From contig MU400992.1 of NCBI GenBank assembly GCA_022578965.1, positions 1-15,505 on the forward strand: DNA of 15,505 nt, in the 5' to 3' direction. The stretch is from Xylaria sp. FL1777. Taxonomy: Eukaryota; Ascomycota; Sordariomycetes; Xylariales; Xylariaceae. The translations under genes were made by a program, and so were the position numbers. Below, one piece after another: positions 1 to 10,480 of this stretch. Within the stretch, counting starts at the first letter, position 1, and the number at the start of each line of letters is the position of its first letter. The notes under the pieces were generated by a model that was not told where the DNA came from, made no database searches, and saw only the letters and a list, made by a program, of their open reading frames with translations.

Positions 1-199
1 AATATAAATATAAAAAGAAACCAATGTTATAAAAAATATTAAAGGTGTTAAAATAATAAATATAAAACGAAGTGAATATAATGTAGTAAATAAATGGCTT
101 AATGAAAAATAAAAAGAATAATTTTGAATAGAATTCTTTGTTATTATATAAAAAATAGAAAAGCTATAGCTATTACATTTTAAGTACTTTGTATATTTT

Positions 200-535
200 T
201 TAAAACATCGGAATATTATTATTTGTAATTAGTATTGTTTTAAATTTAAAACAAAGAGTTGTTTTATATTTTAAAACAAGGAGTTGTTTTATATTTTAAA
301 ACAACTCTTTGTTTTATGTTTTAAAACGTTGGAATATTATTATCCATAACTAGTATTGTTTTATATTTAAAACAAAGGGTTGTTTTATATTTTAAAACGT
401 CGGAATATTATTATCCGTAACTAGTATTGTTTTATATTTAAAACAAAAAGTTGTTTTATATTTTAAAACGTCGAAATATTATTATCCGTAACTAGTTTTG
501 TTTTAAAAGTTAAACAAAGCTTGTTTTATATTTTA
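200..535. repeat. 71-bp tandem repeat upstream of the transposase
   Basis: Units beginning AAAAC(G/A)T(C/T)GGAATATTATT recur at 202, 323, 394 and 465. The last two steps are exactly 71 bp. The first step (121 bp) holds an extra 50 bp made of the GTTTTATATTTTAAAACAA motif. Each unit carries an inverted pair, TTGTTTTA...TTTAAAACAA, and a TAACTAGTATT stretch. Differences between units are mainly C/T and G/A. It lies 350-690 bp upstream of the transposase start, so it could be subterminal repeat of that element or unrelated satellite DNA. No coding signal was seen. Confidence 0.8.
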
Positions 536-654
536 TTTTTAGTTTAACTACTAGCTTTATTTTTTTATATAATAAACCATTATTTCCTTTCGTTATTTTT
601 TTATCATTGTTATATATTACACCTTTTTATATATACACTTTGTTTTTTATTATT

Positions 655-852
655 TACTTTTATCCTTTATTTTATTATTATTTCTAGTAAATAATAATAT
701 ACTTTTATCTTTTATTTTATTATTATTTCTGGTAAATAATAATATACTTTTATCCTTTATTTTATTATTATTTCTAGTAAATAATAATATATTTTTATTC
801 TTTATTTTATTATTATTTCTAGTAAATAATAATACATCTTTACTTTTTATTT

Positions 853-858
<6 letters not shown>
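655..858. repeat. 45-bp tandem repeat with internal palindrome
   Basis: Four full units start at 655, 700, 745 and 790, with a partial fifth at 835, at an exact 45-bp period. Each unit is a T-rich half (TACTTTTATCCTTTATTTTA) followed by a hairpin-forming sequence, ATTATTATTT-CTAGT-AAATAATAAT, with 10-bp arms. The central CTAG is CTGG in the second unit. Variation between units is almost all C/T or G/A. It sits directly upstream of the TA run and the transposase start. Confidence 0.85.

Positions 859-884
<26 letters not shown>
856..884. repeat. TA dinucleotide microsatellite
   Basis: An uninterrupted run of alternating T and A about 28 nt long, ending six bases before the transposase ATG. It could influence promoter melting, but nothing in the sequence shows that. 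Confidence 0.9.
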
Positions 885-887
<3 letters not shown>

Positions 888-1143
888 CAATGGATTCTTT
901 GTATAAATATACTTCTAATGCTACTAATGAAAATAGCCCTATTATTATTCCAGAGGATAATTCTGACTCTGAATTAACTCCTCATTCTTTGAAAAATTAC
1001 GTTATTAAAGACTATAACCAAGAGTCTTTTAAATTAAACAACAAAAAATCTACAGTTTATATTTTACAAAAAAAGCTATTTATTCGAACTTTATTACCGA
1101 TTAATACAGAAAAAGAACGAGAAATGGTAGTTTAATGTACTAC

Positions 1144-1218
1144 GTAAGTTATTTTTGTTTTATCTTTTCTTTTTATTATATATTGCTTTTAACTTTACTA
1201 ATATTTATATTATATTAG
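1144..1218 (+). other. intron 1 of the hAT transposase
   Basis: Donor GTAAGT at 1144 and acceptor TATATTAG ending at 1218; 75 nt. Choosing this acceptor instead of TATATAG at 1230 places a second cysteine three residues after the first and completes the BED finger C-x2-C pair, which decides the border. Confidence 0.75.
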
Positions 1219-1340
1219 TTGTTTATATAGATTAACTGTTAAAGTTAAAGGTTTTCAATTTTCAAACTTTGTTAAACATTATAAAACTAAGCATTCAGCT
1301 ATTGCTTATAGCAAAAAATCAGAAACAACTTTAACAAAAA

Positions 1341-1417
1341 GTAAGTTTATATTTTCTATATATTGTTTATTTATTTATATTGTTTATTTGCTTATTATTA
1401 ATATTTAATTTATTTAG
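1341..1417 (+). other. intron 2 of the hAT transposase
   Basis: Donor GTAAGT and acceptor TTATTTAG; 77 nt, with frame kept from LTKK into TEITNKNNPF. In the inverted copy the corresponding acceptor AG has become AA, consistent with G-to-A mutation after duplication. Confidence 0.8.
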
Positions 1418-1610
1418 AAACTGAAATAACTAACAAAAATAACCCTTTTTTACTTGCTAATTAAAAACAACCCCGAAATTATACACTTTAAAATATTAAC
1501 CAAGAAAATATTATTAATAATAAAATTTTAAATTTTATTATTAGTAATAACCTTTCTTTTAATATTATTAATTCTAAATCTTTTTAAGATTTAATGAATT
1601 ATTTTAAACT

Positions 1611-1662
1611 GTATATATTATATACTTTTATTATTGATTATATTATACTAATTTTTATATAG
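1611..1662 (+). other. intron 3 of the hAT transposase
   Basis: Donor GTATAT and acceptor TTTATATAG; 52 nt, with the branch-like TATACTAAT near the 3' end. Removal joins DLMNYFK to DFTINRYKIK, the expected continuous region ahead of the hAT catalytic core. Confidence 0.8.
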
Positions 1663-1983
1663 CGATTTTACTATAAACCGCTATAAAATAAAGACTATTT
1701 TAAAAGCTACATTTAATAGCTTTTTAATTAACGTTAATATCGACTTAGACCTAACTGTTAAAAATAATAGAGTATTTTCTATTATTTTTGACATTTGGAC
1801 TTTTAATTTGCAAACAGCCTTTATAAAAGTTATTATTTGTTATATTAATTCTAATTTTAACTTAATTTATAAGTTAATTAGTTTTAAAAAAATAACAGAA
1901 CAGCATATTAGTTTAAATATATTTAACTTATTTTTAAATATATTACAACCTTATTTAAGTATTACTTTAAACAATATTTTTAG

Positions 1984-2045
1984 GTATTTATATTTTATTT
2001 TAACTTTATATTTATTAATAAAAATAATAACTAATTATTATATAG
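1984..2045 (+). other. intron 4 of the hAT transposase
   Basis: Donor GTATTT after AG, and acceptor TTATATAG; 62 nt. Reading through it gives an unconvincing hydrophobic tail. Splicing gives SLNNIFS followed by ITKNNA and NNNTFLKSF, which matches the hAT pattern. In the inverted copy both borders are mutated. Confidence 0.75.
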
Positions 2046-2278
2046 TATTACTAAAAATAACGCATAAAACAACAATACGTTTTTAAAGTCTTTTAGTAAA
2101 AATTATTATAATTTAACTAAAAAGAACGTTAATAACGATATTTATTGCAGTTTTTATGTTATTAATATAATTGTTCAAGTTATTTTTAAAAAATATATAT
2201 TAAAACAACAAAAAGCCAATAAATTATTACGTTATATTAATAATCCTTAAAATAATAATAATAAAACCTACGAAATTC

Positions 2279-2333
2279 GTAAGTTAATTTATTATTATTA
2301 TTATTTATTACTTTATACTAATAATCATAATAG
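2279..2333 (+). other. intron 5 of the hAT transposase
   Basis: Donor GTAAGT and acceptor ATAATAG; 55 nt. Splicing joins TYEI to PLIIQIQRLVVITKY and rescues a long open stretch (2334-2474) that is otherwise out of frame. Confidence 0.7.
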
Positions 2334-3809
2334 CTTTAATTATACAAATTCAAAGATTAGTTGTTATAACTAAATATACTACTAAAATATGCAATTTATT
2401 AAAGGATGATATTCTTTTAGCAAAAAGAAATAATAATTTACCTTTAAATTATAACCAAAAAAAATTCCACTAAGTATTTATAATTATTATATTTAGTTTT
2501 ATGTTATTATATTAATAAGCTAATTTGTATAAACTAAATAATATTATAAGGTAAAATTTAACATATAAAATATTAACTGTTTTTTTTAAATTTAAAAAGC
2601 CTTTAAATTATATTAATTAAAATATAACCGATCTTAAATTTTAATCGAAGTTTTTAAACTAATATAATTAGTATATTACTAAATAACTTTAAAAGTTATT
2701 TAGTATTTTTTTAAAACCTTTGGTTAAATTACAAAGTAAAGTTTATATAACTTTACCCTTAGGTTTATTATATATTTATAAAATATATAAAAACCTTAAA
2801 AAATTTATTTATATAACAGAACAAAAAATTCAACAAACCTTAAGTTTAGTAAGTATTTATTATTTATTGTTTATTTAATATATTATGCTAATAAATTTTT
2901 TAAGAACCTAGTTTATTTAATTTAATAACTACTATTAAATCTAGAATAAATAGGTTAAAAACTTATTTTCTGTGCACTTTAACACCTTTAAATATAAAAG
3001 ATTATAAACCTTATATTTTAAGTACTCTTTTGACCCTAAAGTTTAAAACACTTCACTTTTAACACAATAATTTATTATTTTAGTATTTAGAAAGTTATAA
3101 CAATGTTATAAGTATATTTAAAAAAAAATTTCAAAAATAAGTTTTAATTTTATTTTTATTAGTATTATTATTATTATTATTATATTATACTAATTATTTT
3201 ATTAAGCTTTAAAAAATATATAACATTTTAAATATTAATGTTTTAATTAATAAACTAAAAAACTAAGAAAATTTAAATAATAGCGATTTAAGTACTTTAA
3301 AGTCTAAAAAAAAGTTTTATTTAAATCATTTAAAAAGCCATAATAAAGCAAAATATATTGTTTATTTAAACAAAGATGTTCTATATAAAAAAGTATGTTT
3401 ATATTAAATTATTACTTATTTAAGTTTAAACTAATTATTATTATTAGTTAAATCCATTAAAATTTTAGAAAAATAACGCTTTATAATTTCTAATTTTATT
3501 AATAATAGCTAAAAAATATTTAGCAATTCTAGCTACTTTAGCATTTATTAAACGGGTTTTTTTTATTTCTAGTAATATTATTACTAAAAATAGAAATAAA
3601 CTAAGTCTAAAAACGGTTAGCTAGCTAACTTTATTAAAAAGCTAGAAAATTAAAAATTTAAATAAATTACTAAAAAAGGTAGAAAATAAAAATGAAAAAA
3701 AGAAACTAAAGAAAAATAAGGAATAAAATATTAAAATAGCTGTTTTTATAGTTTATTTACATAAAATGAAAACTTTTTTTCAGCAATATAATAAAGTAAA
3801 CAAAATAAT

Positions 3810-5190
3810 TTTTAATTATGTTTAAGTTATTATAAAAGCTATAAAATTAATAAAAATAAAAACAAGTTATAGTTTTTATAAAAGCAAAGTGTTTTTTAGA
3901 GTTTAATAAAGTTAAAAAAGTTAGAAAATTAAAATACTAAGTAAATAATATACATATTAATTTTATTTTAGTGTAATAATAAACTATAAATTATAACATT
4001 TTTAAATATATTAAAGCTGTTATAAAAGCTAAAATATTAGTAAAGAAATAATAGCTTATAACTTTTATAACAGCAAAATGTTTTTTAGAGTTTAATAAAG
4101 TTAAAAAAGTTAGAAAATTAAAATACTAAGTAAATAATATATATATTAATTGTATTTTAGTGTAATAATAAACTATAAACTATAACATTTCTAAATATAT
4201 TAAAGCTGTTATAAAAGCTAAAATATTAGTAAAGAAATAACAGCTTATAACTTTTATAATAGCAAAGTATTTTTTAAAGTTTAATAAAGTTAAAAAAGTT
4301 GGAAAATTAAAATACTAAGTAAATAATGTATATATTAATTTTATTTTATTGTAATAATAAACTATAAATTATAATATTTCTAAATATATTAAAGTTATTA
4401 TTAAAGCTAGAATATAAGTAAAAAAATAACAGCTTGTAGTTTTTATTGTACTAAAGTGTTTTTTAAACTTTAATAAAGTTACAAAAGTTGGAAAATTAAA
4501 ATACTAAGTAAATAATATACATATTAATTTTATTTTAGTGTAATAATAAACTATAAATTTGACTATTTCTAAATATACTAAAGTTACTATAAAAGCTAAA
4601 ATGTTAGTAAAAAAATAGCAGGTTATATTGTTTTAAACAGCAAAGTGTTTTTTAAAGTTCAATAAACATAAAAAAGTTAGAAAATTAAAATATTAAGTAA
4701 ATAGCTTATATATAAATTGCATTTTAATAAAATAATAAATTATAATTTATAACATTTCTAAATATATTAAAGTTATTATTAAAGCTATAATATTAGTAAA
4801 GAAATAACAGCTTATAATTTTTATAACAGTAAAGTGTTTTTTAAAGTTTAACAAAGTTAAAAAAGTTAAAAAATTAAAATACTAAGCAAATAACTTATAT
4901 ATAAATTCCATTTTAGTATAATAATAAATTATACATTATACTATTTCTAAATATATTAAAGTTATTATTAAAGCTAAAATATTAGCAAAGAAATAACAGC
5001 TTATAACTTTTATAATAGTAAAGTGTTTTTTAGAATTTAATAACGTTAAAAGGTTAAAAAAGTAAAACACTAAATAAATAACTAATATATAAATTTCATT
5101 TTAATGTAATAATAAATTATAAATTTAAGCGGTGTTAAATATATTAACTTTATTATATTAGCTAAAATAATACTTATAAAAATAAAAAAT
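3810..5190 (+). repeat. 189-bp tandem repeat array (7 units plus partial)
   Basis: Seven units begin at 3891, 4080, 4269, 4458, 4647, 4836 and 5025, every step exactly 189 bp. A diverged partial unit with a 1-bp length change precedes them (about 3810-3890), and the seventh fades out near 5190. Units are recognised by GTGTTTTTTAGAGTTTAATA, TTAAAATACTAAGTAAATA and ATTAAAGCTGTTATAAAAGC. They differ mainly by C/T and G/A changes, so mutation followed amplification. 189 is 63 codons, and one frame reads KVKKV.KLKY-stop-VNNIHI...; however, the same TAA triplets occur at the same sites in the units examined, which argues that the repeat was already non-coding when amplified. The array starts about 85 bp after the transposase stop. 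Diverged units with the same spacing occur at 12003 and 12192 inside the small hAT-like element, so the repeat is probably a component of this transposon family. Confidence 0.9.
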
Positions 5191-5229
5191 TAAACCTTTT
5201 ATATAATAAGTATATATTGTATTACTTAG

Positions 5230-6970
5230 GACTAACGGCTTTAAAAAGCCATGCTAAAAGCTACCTAATTTTATACGTAAGTAAAAACTATACTAAAGCT
5301 AAATAAAAACATTTTTGCTAACTGCCTGCTATTATAACTTATATTTTTTTTATAGCTAATTATATAAGCGCTACTATTTAAAAATTGCGTTGCTTAATTT
5401 TTATTTAATACTGCTGCTTTTGCTATTTGTGTTTTTGTTTGCTGCATAAGCGTAGCTTTTTGTTATTTAAACTGCTTACTAACAGTTTATAAACAGGTTT
5501 TCTTTAGGTTAATCTTAAAGCTTTAGTATATTAGCAATAGTTTACAATTTTGTTTTTTGCGTAGTTATTAGCGCAGTTTTTTCCGGTAAGCAATTCTTTA
5601 AGCAAATAGTATTTTTGCTTATTAGATTATTAGCTTTTTGCTTATGCAGCGTTTTTATAGCAGTAATAATACGTAGTTAGCTTTAAATTAGCTTTATTAT
5701 AAACTGCATAAAGCAGTAAATAATAGCGTTTTTAGTTAGCTTGCGTGCTTAAACAGCTTTTAGGCATTTTGCTGCTTAAGCTAAATAGTTATTTTAATAA
5801 AAAAAGCATATAGCTGCTTTTTTTTTAGTTTATATAAAGCATAAGTTTGCTTTATTTTTAGCATGTTTTAAAAATTTATATTAGCTGCATTTTTGCTTGT
5901 TTTTATATATGCTAGCTTAATAGCTTTATTTTTAGCAGTTATAACATTAGGTTGCTACTATATTTACAAAATAAAAAGCTACTTAAAAGTAATAGTAGTT
6001 CTAAAAAAGTTTATTAATATATGCTATGTTTGTATTTTTTGCAGTTATAACTTTAATGTATACTAAGCATATTTTTTGCTTACGCTATAATAAGCAAAAT
6101 AAAAAAAACAGCTTTTTAATTTTTAGCTTTTAGTTAGCTAGCTTAAGTTAAGCTAGCATTTTTTTTTTTTTTTTTTTTTAGTACTTGCTTAGTTAATAGG
6201 CTTAAAGTTATTAGCTAGTATAGTTAAAAGTGCACTTTTGATTTTTTGCTAAACGCTTAACAAATTTATAATATATTTGCTAGCATTTAAGTTTAAATTT
6301 TCTATTTATTAAAAATAACCTTTTAATTGTTGTTTAGTAGTTTATATGCTATTTAAACTACGTTTGCTTTTATTGCTTAGTTTAGCTTTTATATTACAAT
6401 TAACTTTGTTTTTACTTTAGCTTTATAGCTAGCAAAAGTTATAATAATAGCTTAATTAAAGTTTGTTGTTATAACAGCCTTAAGGTAAATTAATAAAGCA
6501 ACGCATAAAAATTTTTTACTGCTGTTTATTTGTAGTACGTTTGCATAAAACACAAACTGCTAGCAAAAAAAATTAGCAACTTTAGCTTACTTGCTTATGC
6601 GATCTTTAGATCGCTAAATTTGCGCGTATAGCAATTTTACTTCTGCAGCAAGCTTTTTTTGCTCCGTTAATAACGCTTATAACAGGTTTTAAATAACACG
6701 TTTGCTACTTTTATTGCTGCTGTTTGCTTATAGCTACTTATTTATTTGCTAAAAGTAGTACGCCTTTAATAACTTTTTAATAACTTAGCAAGCACTACAA
6801 ATAGTTTACTTATTTAGGTTTTCTTTAAAAAAGATCTTAGCGTTTACTATTACTTTATCTAGCTTATATATAATAAATATATTAAATAAAGTTTAATAAA
6901 AATTAAAATAGCTATATTTAAACATAAAAAGCTTTATATTATTTAAATATTTAAAAAAAACTTTAAAAAT
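5230..6970. other. heavily mutated relic DNA, T-rich on +
   Basis: No gene with an intact frame. Composition changes abruptly after the 189-bp array: cytosines are almost all in GC or AC, while TC, CC and their complements GA and GG are rare. A perfect 7-bp hairpin, GCGATCT-TT-AGATCGC, lies at 6599-6614, and a run of about 18 T at about 6162-6179. The minus strand carries a ghost reading frame, listed separately. The stretch separates the 189-bp array from the palindromic array and may be an older insertion. Confidence 0.6.
5281..5860 (-). pseudogene. unrecognised degraded coding relic
   Basis: On the minus strand one frame stays protein-like over nearly 190 codons without a frameshift. Nearly all its stops are TAA, obtainable from CAA, CGA or TGG by C-to-T or G-to-A. 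Readable pieces include ARKLTKNAIIYCFMQ, KQKANNLISKNTICLK, NCLPEKLRQQLRKKQN and KATLMQQTKTQIAKAAVLNK, rich in Lys, Gln and Ala. Upstream of about 5880 the frame is lost. A basic, glutamine-rich tail is reminiscent of some transposase C-termini, such as the pogo/Fot1 group, but I see no catalytic motif and make no family call. It may be part of an older transposon. Confidence 0.35.
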
Positions 6971-6974
6971 ATTA

Positions 6975-7260
6975 CCTTAGTATAAATACTAAGCTAGTAT
7001 AAACTAATACTAGGCTAGTATTAGTTTATACTAGCTTAGTATTTTTTTAGCCGAACTAATACTAGCTTAGTACGGACTAATACTAGCTTAGTATTTTTTT
7101 GGCCGAACTAATACTAGCTTAGTACGGACTAATACTAGCCTAGTATTTTTTTTCCCGGACTAATACTAGGCTAGTATTAGTTTATACTAGCCTAGTATTT
7201 TTTTTTCCGGACTAATACTAATATTAGCCTAGTATATATTAAGCTAGTATTTAAACTAAG
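6975..7260. repeat. 52-bp palindromic tandem array
   Basis: Units begin at 7001, 7053, 7105, 7157 and 7209 (last one incomplete), every step exactly 52 bp. Each unit holds two linked palindromes of the type ACTAATACTAG-G-CTAGTATTAGT (11-bp arms, one-base centre) separated by a T tract and C/G-containing spacers such as CCGGAC, GGCCGAAC and TACGGAC. The units retain GG, CC and GA, unlike the flanking DNA. The array ends against a TAACCCTG terminus at 7279, so it is best read as subterminal repeat of a hAT-like element lying to its left. Confidence 0.85.
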
Positions 7261-7261
7261 G

Positions 7262-7279
7262 ACTAATTTACTAACCCTG
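7262..7279 (-). repeat. hAT-type terminus (CAGGGTTA), right end of an element
   Basis: Read on minus, this begins CAGGGTTAGTAAATTAGTCC, the CAGGG-type start usual for hAT terminal inverted repeats. It shares CAGGGTTA and AGTCCTTA with the termini at 12620 and 15410. The element would extend leftward through the 52-bp array and perhaps to the transposase. No matching left end is in the window; it may lie before base 1. The flanking eight bases, ATTATATA, cannot be tested as a target duplication. Confidence 0.55.
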
Positions 7280-9360
7280 ATTATATAATAACCTTGCTGC
7301 ATATTAAAAGCTAATAATAGTTAGTTTTATTAATAATATTAACTTTATTATAGCAAACCTAAATATAAAGCAAAACTGCAGAACTTTAAAAATAGCATAA
7401 AAAACATATAAAAACTAAATAAAACAATATAAAATAAAGTTTATACTGCAAAAAAGCAAATTAATGCATTTTTTTAATAATAAAGCAGCGCTTACATAAA
7501 TAATATATTTTTTTAATATAATAGTATACTTAAAAAACAACGTAAATTTTTTAAAAATATAGTTTAATAAAAACATAAAATAAAAAAAACATTTAGCAAA
7601 GCTTAAAAAAAAACTAAGCATTTAGTTATACGTAATAATTAAGCTATAAAACTTTATATAAAGTAATAATGTAGCAAAAGCAAAACAAATATATATTATA
7701 ATAATATGAAATATTTTAGCTTATAGCATAATAACTTAATATAAAAACTTTAAAAAAAACAAAGCAAAAAGCATTACTAATTTATTACTAATAATTTAAA
7801 ATAAATGCTTTAAATAAATAGCTAAAGCTTTTAAAGCAATTAAAATAAAGCACTTAAAAACTAAAATAAAATTTTTTTTTATTAATTTATATTTTAGTAG
7901 TAAAATAGTAGCTTATAAGTATTATATAAAAAGCTTAGTAGCTAAAAAGTTAATTTAAAAAGCAACAAAAAAAATTAAAACTTTTATTTAAAACATAAAA
8001 GCTTAAAAAGCTAAAAACTAAACAAAAAGCAAGCTTATAAGCAATAATAAAAGTATAGCTAAAAAAAATTTAATGCTAGCTTTAAACTTTTAGCAAAAAA
8101 AATAATTAAAAAAAAAAAAACCTAAAATTATACTAAAAAAAAAAAATAAGCAAATAAAGCTAAACTAAAACAAATAGCAGCTATTTAGCTATAGCTAAAC
8201 AAAAGTTAAACAAAAACAAAGCTTTTAAAAAATATAACAAGTTATTAAAGCATAAAATAGCTATAATAATATAAATATGTACTAAAAAAATAAAACTAAA
8301 AGTATTTTTGCATAAAAAAAAAGTTTTAAGCTTTTTTATGCTTTTTTATAAATATATAAAAAAAAAAAAAACCTTTTAGCACATAGTTTTATATTATAGC
8401 TTACTAAAAAATAAAAAAAAATAACTATAAAAAAGCTTTATAGCTAAACTACTATAAACTAATTAAAATTTATAACTAGCTATAAAAAAGCTTAAAGCTA
8501 TAAGTGTTATTATAAAATAGCTGCTAGCTATTAATAAAATAGTAATATATAATAAAGCAGTTAAAATAAGGGAAAAAAAAAAAAAAAAAAAAAAGGCAAG
8601 TAATAAAAAAAAAACTAGCAAAAAAAGCAAAAGCGCTTTTTTAAAAGTTTTAAAAAACAAAAAAAAAGCTTTTATACGCTTTTTAAAAAAGCAAAAGGTT
8701 TAAAAGCTTTAAAAAAAGTTCTTTTGCTTTTTAACTATTATTTTCTGTTTAGCAAGCTAGTTAATAAAAACTAATTATTATAAAGTAAAAGAACTTTAAA
8801 GTAATAGCGTTAATACTGTTATATAAAGTTTTTGTTTAGCTTTTTGTACAATTTTACCTATAAATACACAGGTAGAAAAATTGCGCTATAAAGCAGCACA
8901 GCAGGTTATTAATAATAATAATAATAATAAATTTTAATTTAGCAAATATATTAACTATAAAATTACTGCTAAATTATTACTGCTTATTATAATTTTTGCT
9001 TAGTTTTTACTAGCGTTTTTTGCTAGCGTTTTTATTATATTTTTTTATTTATATATAATATAGCTTTGTTTTTTAATTAAATAACCTAGTAGTTATTATT
9101 ACTAAAACAATATATATTATTATATTTATTAATTATTAGCTTTTAAACTATTATATAATTAAAGCTATTATTTTATAGTATATATGTTATATTATTTTTA
9201 AATTTTGCAATGTTTTAAAAAGCAATATTATATATTATTAAATTAATAAGAATAAATTTTTGCTTATATTGCTAATTTGCTATTTTTTTATTAATAACTT
9301 TTTTTTATTTAGCTATATAAATATTAATACTATTAGCATTTTTAAACTACTTTTGTTTAT
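7280..9360. other. relic DNA without recognisable gene; base-skew switch near 8850
   Basis: No intact gene. The + strand is strongly A-rich to about 8740 and T-rich from about 8990. Short open frames on either strand are low-complexity Lys/Asn or Leu/Phe strings without domain motifs. An imperfect hairpin is centred on ACCTATAAATACACAGGT (8849-8886). As in the previous relic block, C occurs almost only after G or A. Part of the LINE ORF2 might be expected to the left of ORF1 on minus, but I could not find endonuclease or reverse transcriptase motifs. Confidence 0.5.
8909..8930. repeat. AAT trinucleotide microsatellite
   Basis: A short run of about seven AAT triplets, within the interval where strand base skew changes sign. 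Confidence 0.8.
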
Positions 9361-9369
9361 TTTTTTGCT

Positions 9370-10480
9370 TATTATTAATGTTTTTTTAGCACTTTAAAAG
9401 CTTTTAAGTTATAATATATATATTATTTTTACTTTGTTTTTTTGCTTAACTTTTTTTTAGCAAGCTTTTTTTTATACTACGTGCATTTTTTTGTAGTTTA
9501 TGCATTTTTGCTTTATTTTTTACATTTTTATTAAACAGCTTTTTTTTTTTTTTTAGTGCTTTAAAACTAAACAATAGTTATACTTTAATTTCTTATAATA
9601 ATATTTAGCTATATATTTGTATTTATAGCAATTAAAGCATTGCATAACTTTAAGCTTTAAAGCAAAAAGTTTATAATTAAATAGCTTAGTTTTTTATAAA
9701 AAGCTATTATTATATATTATTTTAGCTATTATTATGCTGCTTATATATAATAATATTACTGTAAATTTAGCTTTTATGTTTTTAAGTAGCATTTTTTATA
9801 CTTTATAACTTTAAGATATTTATTACGTAATAATTATAGTAAGTTTTTATTTAAGTATATTGCTTTAATGAGTTTTATCAAAACGCTTTTTATTATTAGT
9901 ACTGCTTTTTTTTGTTGTATTTTTAACCTTTTTTTAAAAGCTTTTATAATTTATTTCTTTTTTTTAGCTTTTTAAAATACTGTTTTTTTAAAAGTAATTA
10001 TTATATTTTTGCTATATAGCTTTTTAGCAGTAATTATATTACTACTTATAAGCGCTATATTTACTGCTTTAATAATATTAGCTAATGTTTTATTTTTAAA
10101 GTTATTAGCTTGTTTTTTAACCTTAATTAGTACTTTTTTGTTTTGCTTAAATAGCATTGCTTTATTATTGCAAGCTAGCTATAAAGCTGCTATTTATATT
10201 TAAAATTTTAGCATGTTTACATTTAACAAAGTTTATTAAAAAAGCTTTTAAACAATATTTTTAATGCTTTTTTAGTTAGCTTTTATAGCAGCATTTAAAT
10301 TATAGCAAATTATAAATGTATTAAAGTTGTTTTTATTGTTAAGCTTTATACTTTGTTAGCTTTTTTAGGCTTTTTTTAATATATGCGCTATTTATGCTTT
10401 TTTTACGTTTTTTTAAAGAAAAATTCCTTTTGTTATTTTTTTTTCTATTAGCAGCTATAATACTAGTTCTATAATTTTAT
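9370..10480 (-). pseudogene. Tad1-like LINE ORF1 (gag-like, zinc knuckle), RIP-destroyed
   Basis: Relic of the RNA-binding ORF1 protein of a fungal Tad1-type non-LTR retrotransposon. Reading leftward on minus: a basic start region (about 10480-10340); then KVLIKVKKQANNF, NIIKAVNIALISS and NIITAKKLYSKNIIITFKKT (10130-9980), resembling the family's 'ARxLxSGDixvtF' block; then KKAVLIIKRAF and NATxKHKSxIYSNIIIY (to about 9735). After one frameshift comes QCFNCYKYKYIAKYYYKK (about 9590-9642), which fits a CCHC zinc knuckle. Its first two Cys remain, Gly-His has become Lys-Tyr and the last Cys has become Tyr, all reachable by G-to-A and C-to-T. A basic tail, KKCTQYKKKLAKKKLSKKTK, follows (about 9430-9490). 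Many TAA/TAG stops interrupt it. ORF2 was not recognised. Family naming rests on motif recall, not on a database search. Confidence 0.62.

Larger units (their letters stand above)
890..3726 (+). pseudogene. hAT-family transposase, intron-containing, RIP-damaged (copy 1)
   Basis: Relic of a hAT DNA transposase. The first ATG at 890 opens an 81-codon frame. Splicing 1144-1218 joins CTT to CLYR and recreates a BED zinc finger (C-x2-C, then HYKTKH). After introns at 1341-1417 and 1611-1662 comes an unbroken stretch of about 107 codons (1663-1983) with the hAT core: FDIWTFNLQTAFIKVIICY, then LISFKKITEQH. The next exon (from 2046) has ITKNNA and CSFYVINIIVQ, matching the conserved D/NNA and C-x2-H regions. 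A further exon from 2334 reads QRLVVITKYTTKICNLL. Later blocks are FLKPLVKLQSKVY (about 2708-2848) and LYFKYSFDPKV (about 3008-3050). The C-terminal hATC domain (3454-3655) contains AKKYLAILATLAFIKRVF and SSNIITKNRNKLS, followed by a lysine-rich tail ending at TAA 3724-3726. Several in-frame TAA/TAG codons fall where Trp, Arg or Gln is expected, so the gene is dead. Exon borders between 2475 and 3450 are uncertain. Confidence 0.88.

Noticed and set aside
17..112. Open stretch of 32 codons (ETNVIKNIKGVKIINIKRSE...) ending in TAA
   Set aside because: It could be the last exon of a degraded gene beginning before the window, but it is too short and has no motif, so it is not listed as a feature.
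1219..1230. Alternative intron 1 acceptor at 1230
   Set aside because: It keeps the frame but removes the second zinc-binding Cys of the BED finger, so the acceptor at 1218 is preferred.
3810..5190. CRISPR-like regular repeat array
   Set aside because: The period is 189 bp with the whole unit repeated and no unique spacers; this is a eukaryotic tandem repeat.
7415..7621. Minus-strand open frame of 68 codons
   Set aside because: Low-complexity Phe/Leu/Lys string expected from AT-rich DNA; no motif, and it lies in a saturated relic block.
8463..8660. Minus-strand 65-codon frame that looks like a membrane peptide
   Set aside because: The hydrophobic content comes from poly-T tracts (one stretch of Phe is a homopolymer run). 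No conservation or context supports a gene.
10009..10203. Plus-strand 64-codon hydrophobic frame
   Set aside because: It is the complement of the LINE ORF1 relic, whose minus-strand frame carries recognisable motifs.
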